Made by a program: the position numbers and the translations under genes
Origin: an uncultured Bacilli bacterium
GTDB lineage: Bacteria; Bacillota_I; Bacilli_A; RF39; UBA660
NCBI GenBank assembly: GCA_947632255.1
Contig: CANROL010000061.1
Location: 1-6,962 of the forward strand
DNA length: 6,962 bases
Direction: 5' to 3'
Shown here: positions 6,187 to 6,962 of the stretch, piece after piece
Layout of the letters: every line of letters begins with the position of its first letter
Numbering within the stretch: the first letter of the stretch is position 1
The notes under the pieces: generated by a model
The model's input: the letters and a program-made list of their open reading frames with translations, nothing else
Database searches by the model: none
Told to the model about the DNA's origin: nothing

Positions 6187-6804
6187 ATGATTGAGAGTAC
6201 AGTTATCAAAACTTTAAATAGTATTTGGCCTATGTTGACTATATTTATTGTGATATTAGTCTCAGTAAGAGTTGCTTATCTTTTTATAAATCACGAAAAA
6301 TTTGTATTTTATAAAGAGTTTTTAGGATTACTTTTTCTTGTTTATGGCTTTATGTTATTCGAACTCGTAACTAATCGAGATTTAGGAGGTAGCGGGGTAA
6401 ATATCATCCCTTTTAAAGAAATTTTAAGGTATGATTATCATAGTGAATTATTTAAATATAATGTAATTGGTAATTTAGTAATGTTTTTACCTTTTGGTTA
6501 TTTTGTTTCTTATTATATCAAAGCCAATAAATTATCCCATATATTTATTTTAACAGCTATTGCTTCTTTGACTATTGAGTTAGTGCAACTTCAAATAGGT
6601 AGAGCATTTGATATTGATGATGTTATTTTGAATATTGTGGGAGGTATTTGTGGATTTTTAATCTATATAGGTTTAAATGCTATTAAAAAACATTTACCAG
6701 CCATATTTCAAAAAGATGCCTTTTACAATATTATTTTTGGAGTAATTATTTTAGTTATTGCATATTTAACCATTACTTCTAAAGGTCTAGGGTGGTTATT
6801 ATGA
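6187..6804 (+). CDS. VanZ-family membrane protein
   Basis: A 205-residue protein with five to six hydrophobic spans (about 13-34, 44-62, 92-112, 117-135, 146-165, 179-198). Motifs typical of the VanZ domain are present: NIIPF (72-76), NVIGNLVMFLPFG (92-104), the E131/Q134 pair in ELVQLQ, and RAFDIDDVILN (139-149) followed by a Gly-rich span (VGGICG). VanZ of enterococci gives low-level teicoplanin resistance by an unclear mechanism, but most chromosomal VanZ-like proteins are uncharacterised and there is no vancomycin resistance cluster here, so no resistance should be inferred. The AGAGGT ribosome binding site overlaps the stop of the preceding small gene, and the TGA stop overlaps the ybeY start as ATGA, placing it firmly in one operon with both. 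Confidence 0.87.
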   Translation: MIESTVIKTLNSIWPMLTIFIVILVSVRVAYLFINHEKFVFYKEFLGLLFLVYGFMLFELVTNRDLGGSGVNIIPFKEILRYDYHSELFKYNVIGNLVMFLPFGYFVSYYIKANKLSHIFILTAIASLTIELVQLQIGRAFDIDDVILNIVGGICGFLIYIGLNAIKKHLPAIFQKDAFYNIIFGVIILVIAYLTITSKGLGWLL

Positions 6805-6962
6805 TTAAAATTGATATAAATGAAAATTACCCTTATAAAGATTATAAATATTTAAAAGAAGTTTTATTAAAGGGCTTGGAGTATTTGAAAATTGAAAATG
6901 TGACATTTGAAATTACCTTTTGTGATAATGATTATATTCAAAAAATTAATAAAGAATATCGA
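6801..6962 (+). CDS. ybeY: endoribonuclease YbeY, N-terminal part, 3' truncated
   Basis: YbeY is a conserved zinc-dependent RNase needed for 16S rRNA 3' maturation and ribosome quality control. Only the first 54 residues are visible: a start MIKIDINEN, a helix (about 13-29), then VTFEITFCDNDYIQKINKEYR (34-54), which matches the family's strand and helix leading into the conserved 'LN..YR' before the 'TDVLSFP' motif. The zinc-binding HxxxHxxxxxH motif lies beyond the window. The ATG overlaps the TGA of the VanZ-like gene by four bases (ATGA) and is preceded by a GGGTGG site (6790-6795), so translation is coupled. The frame is open to the last base. Confidence 0.88.
   Translation, partial: MIKIDINENYPYKDYKYLKEVLLKGLEYLKIENVTFEITFCDNDYIQKINKEYR

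Noticed and set aside
6187..6804. Glycopeptide resistance gene
   Set aside because: Only the VanZ fold motifs are present, with no vanHAX or regulators nearby; such chromosomal proteins are common and no resistance can be inferred.

Overview
The window is a very AT-rich piece of bacterial chromosome whose genes, ribosome binding sites and sigma-A-type promoters point to a low-GC Firmicutes/Bacilli lineage, probably one of the reduced, uncultured, gut-type Bacilli related to the Mollicutes (inference from composition and gene content). VanZ-family ORF stops at a TGA that overlaps the next start (ATGA), and tryptophan is read from TGG throughout, so the standard bacterial code (table 11) fits and the Mycoplasma code does not.

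Layout: positions 2-370 hold the C-terminal end of the housekeeping sigma factor RpoD (5' end outside the window), translationally coupled to trmK (370-1014), a tRNA m1A22 methyltransferase. A small minus-strand gene resembling YqfQ (989-1267) converges on trmK and overlaps it tail to tail; the trmK terminator lies inside its coding sequence. After a 120-base intergenic region with a near-consensus promoter comes a large membrane O-acyltransferase of OatA type (1388-3598). It carries a catalytic SGNH domain plus a second SGNH-like domain that has lost its nucleophile. A separate promoter then precedes a two-gene type IV pilus/type II secretion-like operon: a GspF/PilC platform protein (3666-5201) and a short prepilin peptidase (5211-5870). 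No ATPase or pilin gene is present. A perfect 12-bp inverted repeat spans the end of the peptidase gene.

A third good promoter (5884-5912) starts the last operon: a 78-residue protein that looks like only the C-terminal part of the sporulation protein YqfD, a VanZ-family membrane protein, and the start of ybeY (rRNA maturation endoribonuclease), which runs off the window.

The genes fall into two themes. Core information-processing genes (rpoD, trmK, ybeY) and their traditional small neighbours (yqfQ-like, yqfD-like) correspond to the two flanks of the Bacillus subtilis yqfD-ybeY-era-dnaG-sigA-trmK-yqfQ region. Between them sits a block of cell-surface genes: peptidoglycan or surface-polymer acylation, pilin processing and assembly. 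No RNA genes, insertion sequences, CRISPR arrays or phage genes were seen. The most notable points are the duplicated, degenerate SGNH domain and the free-standing YqfD C-terminus with its own promoter.
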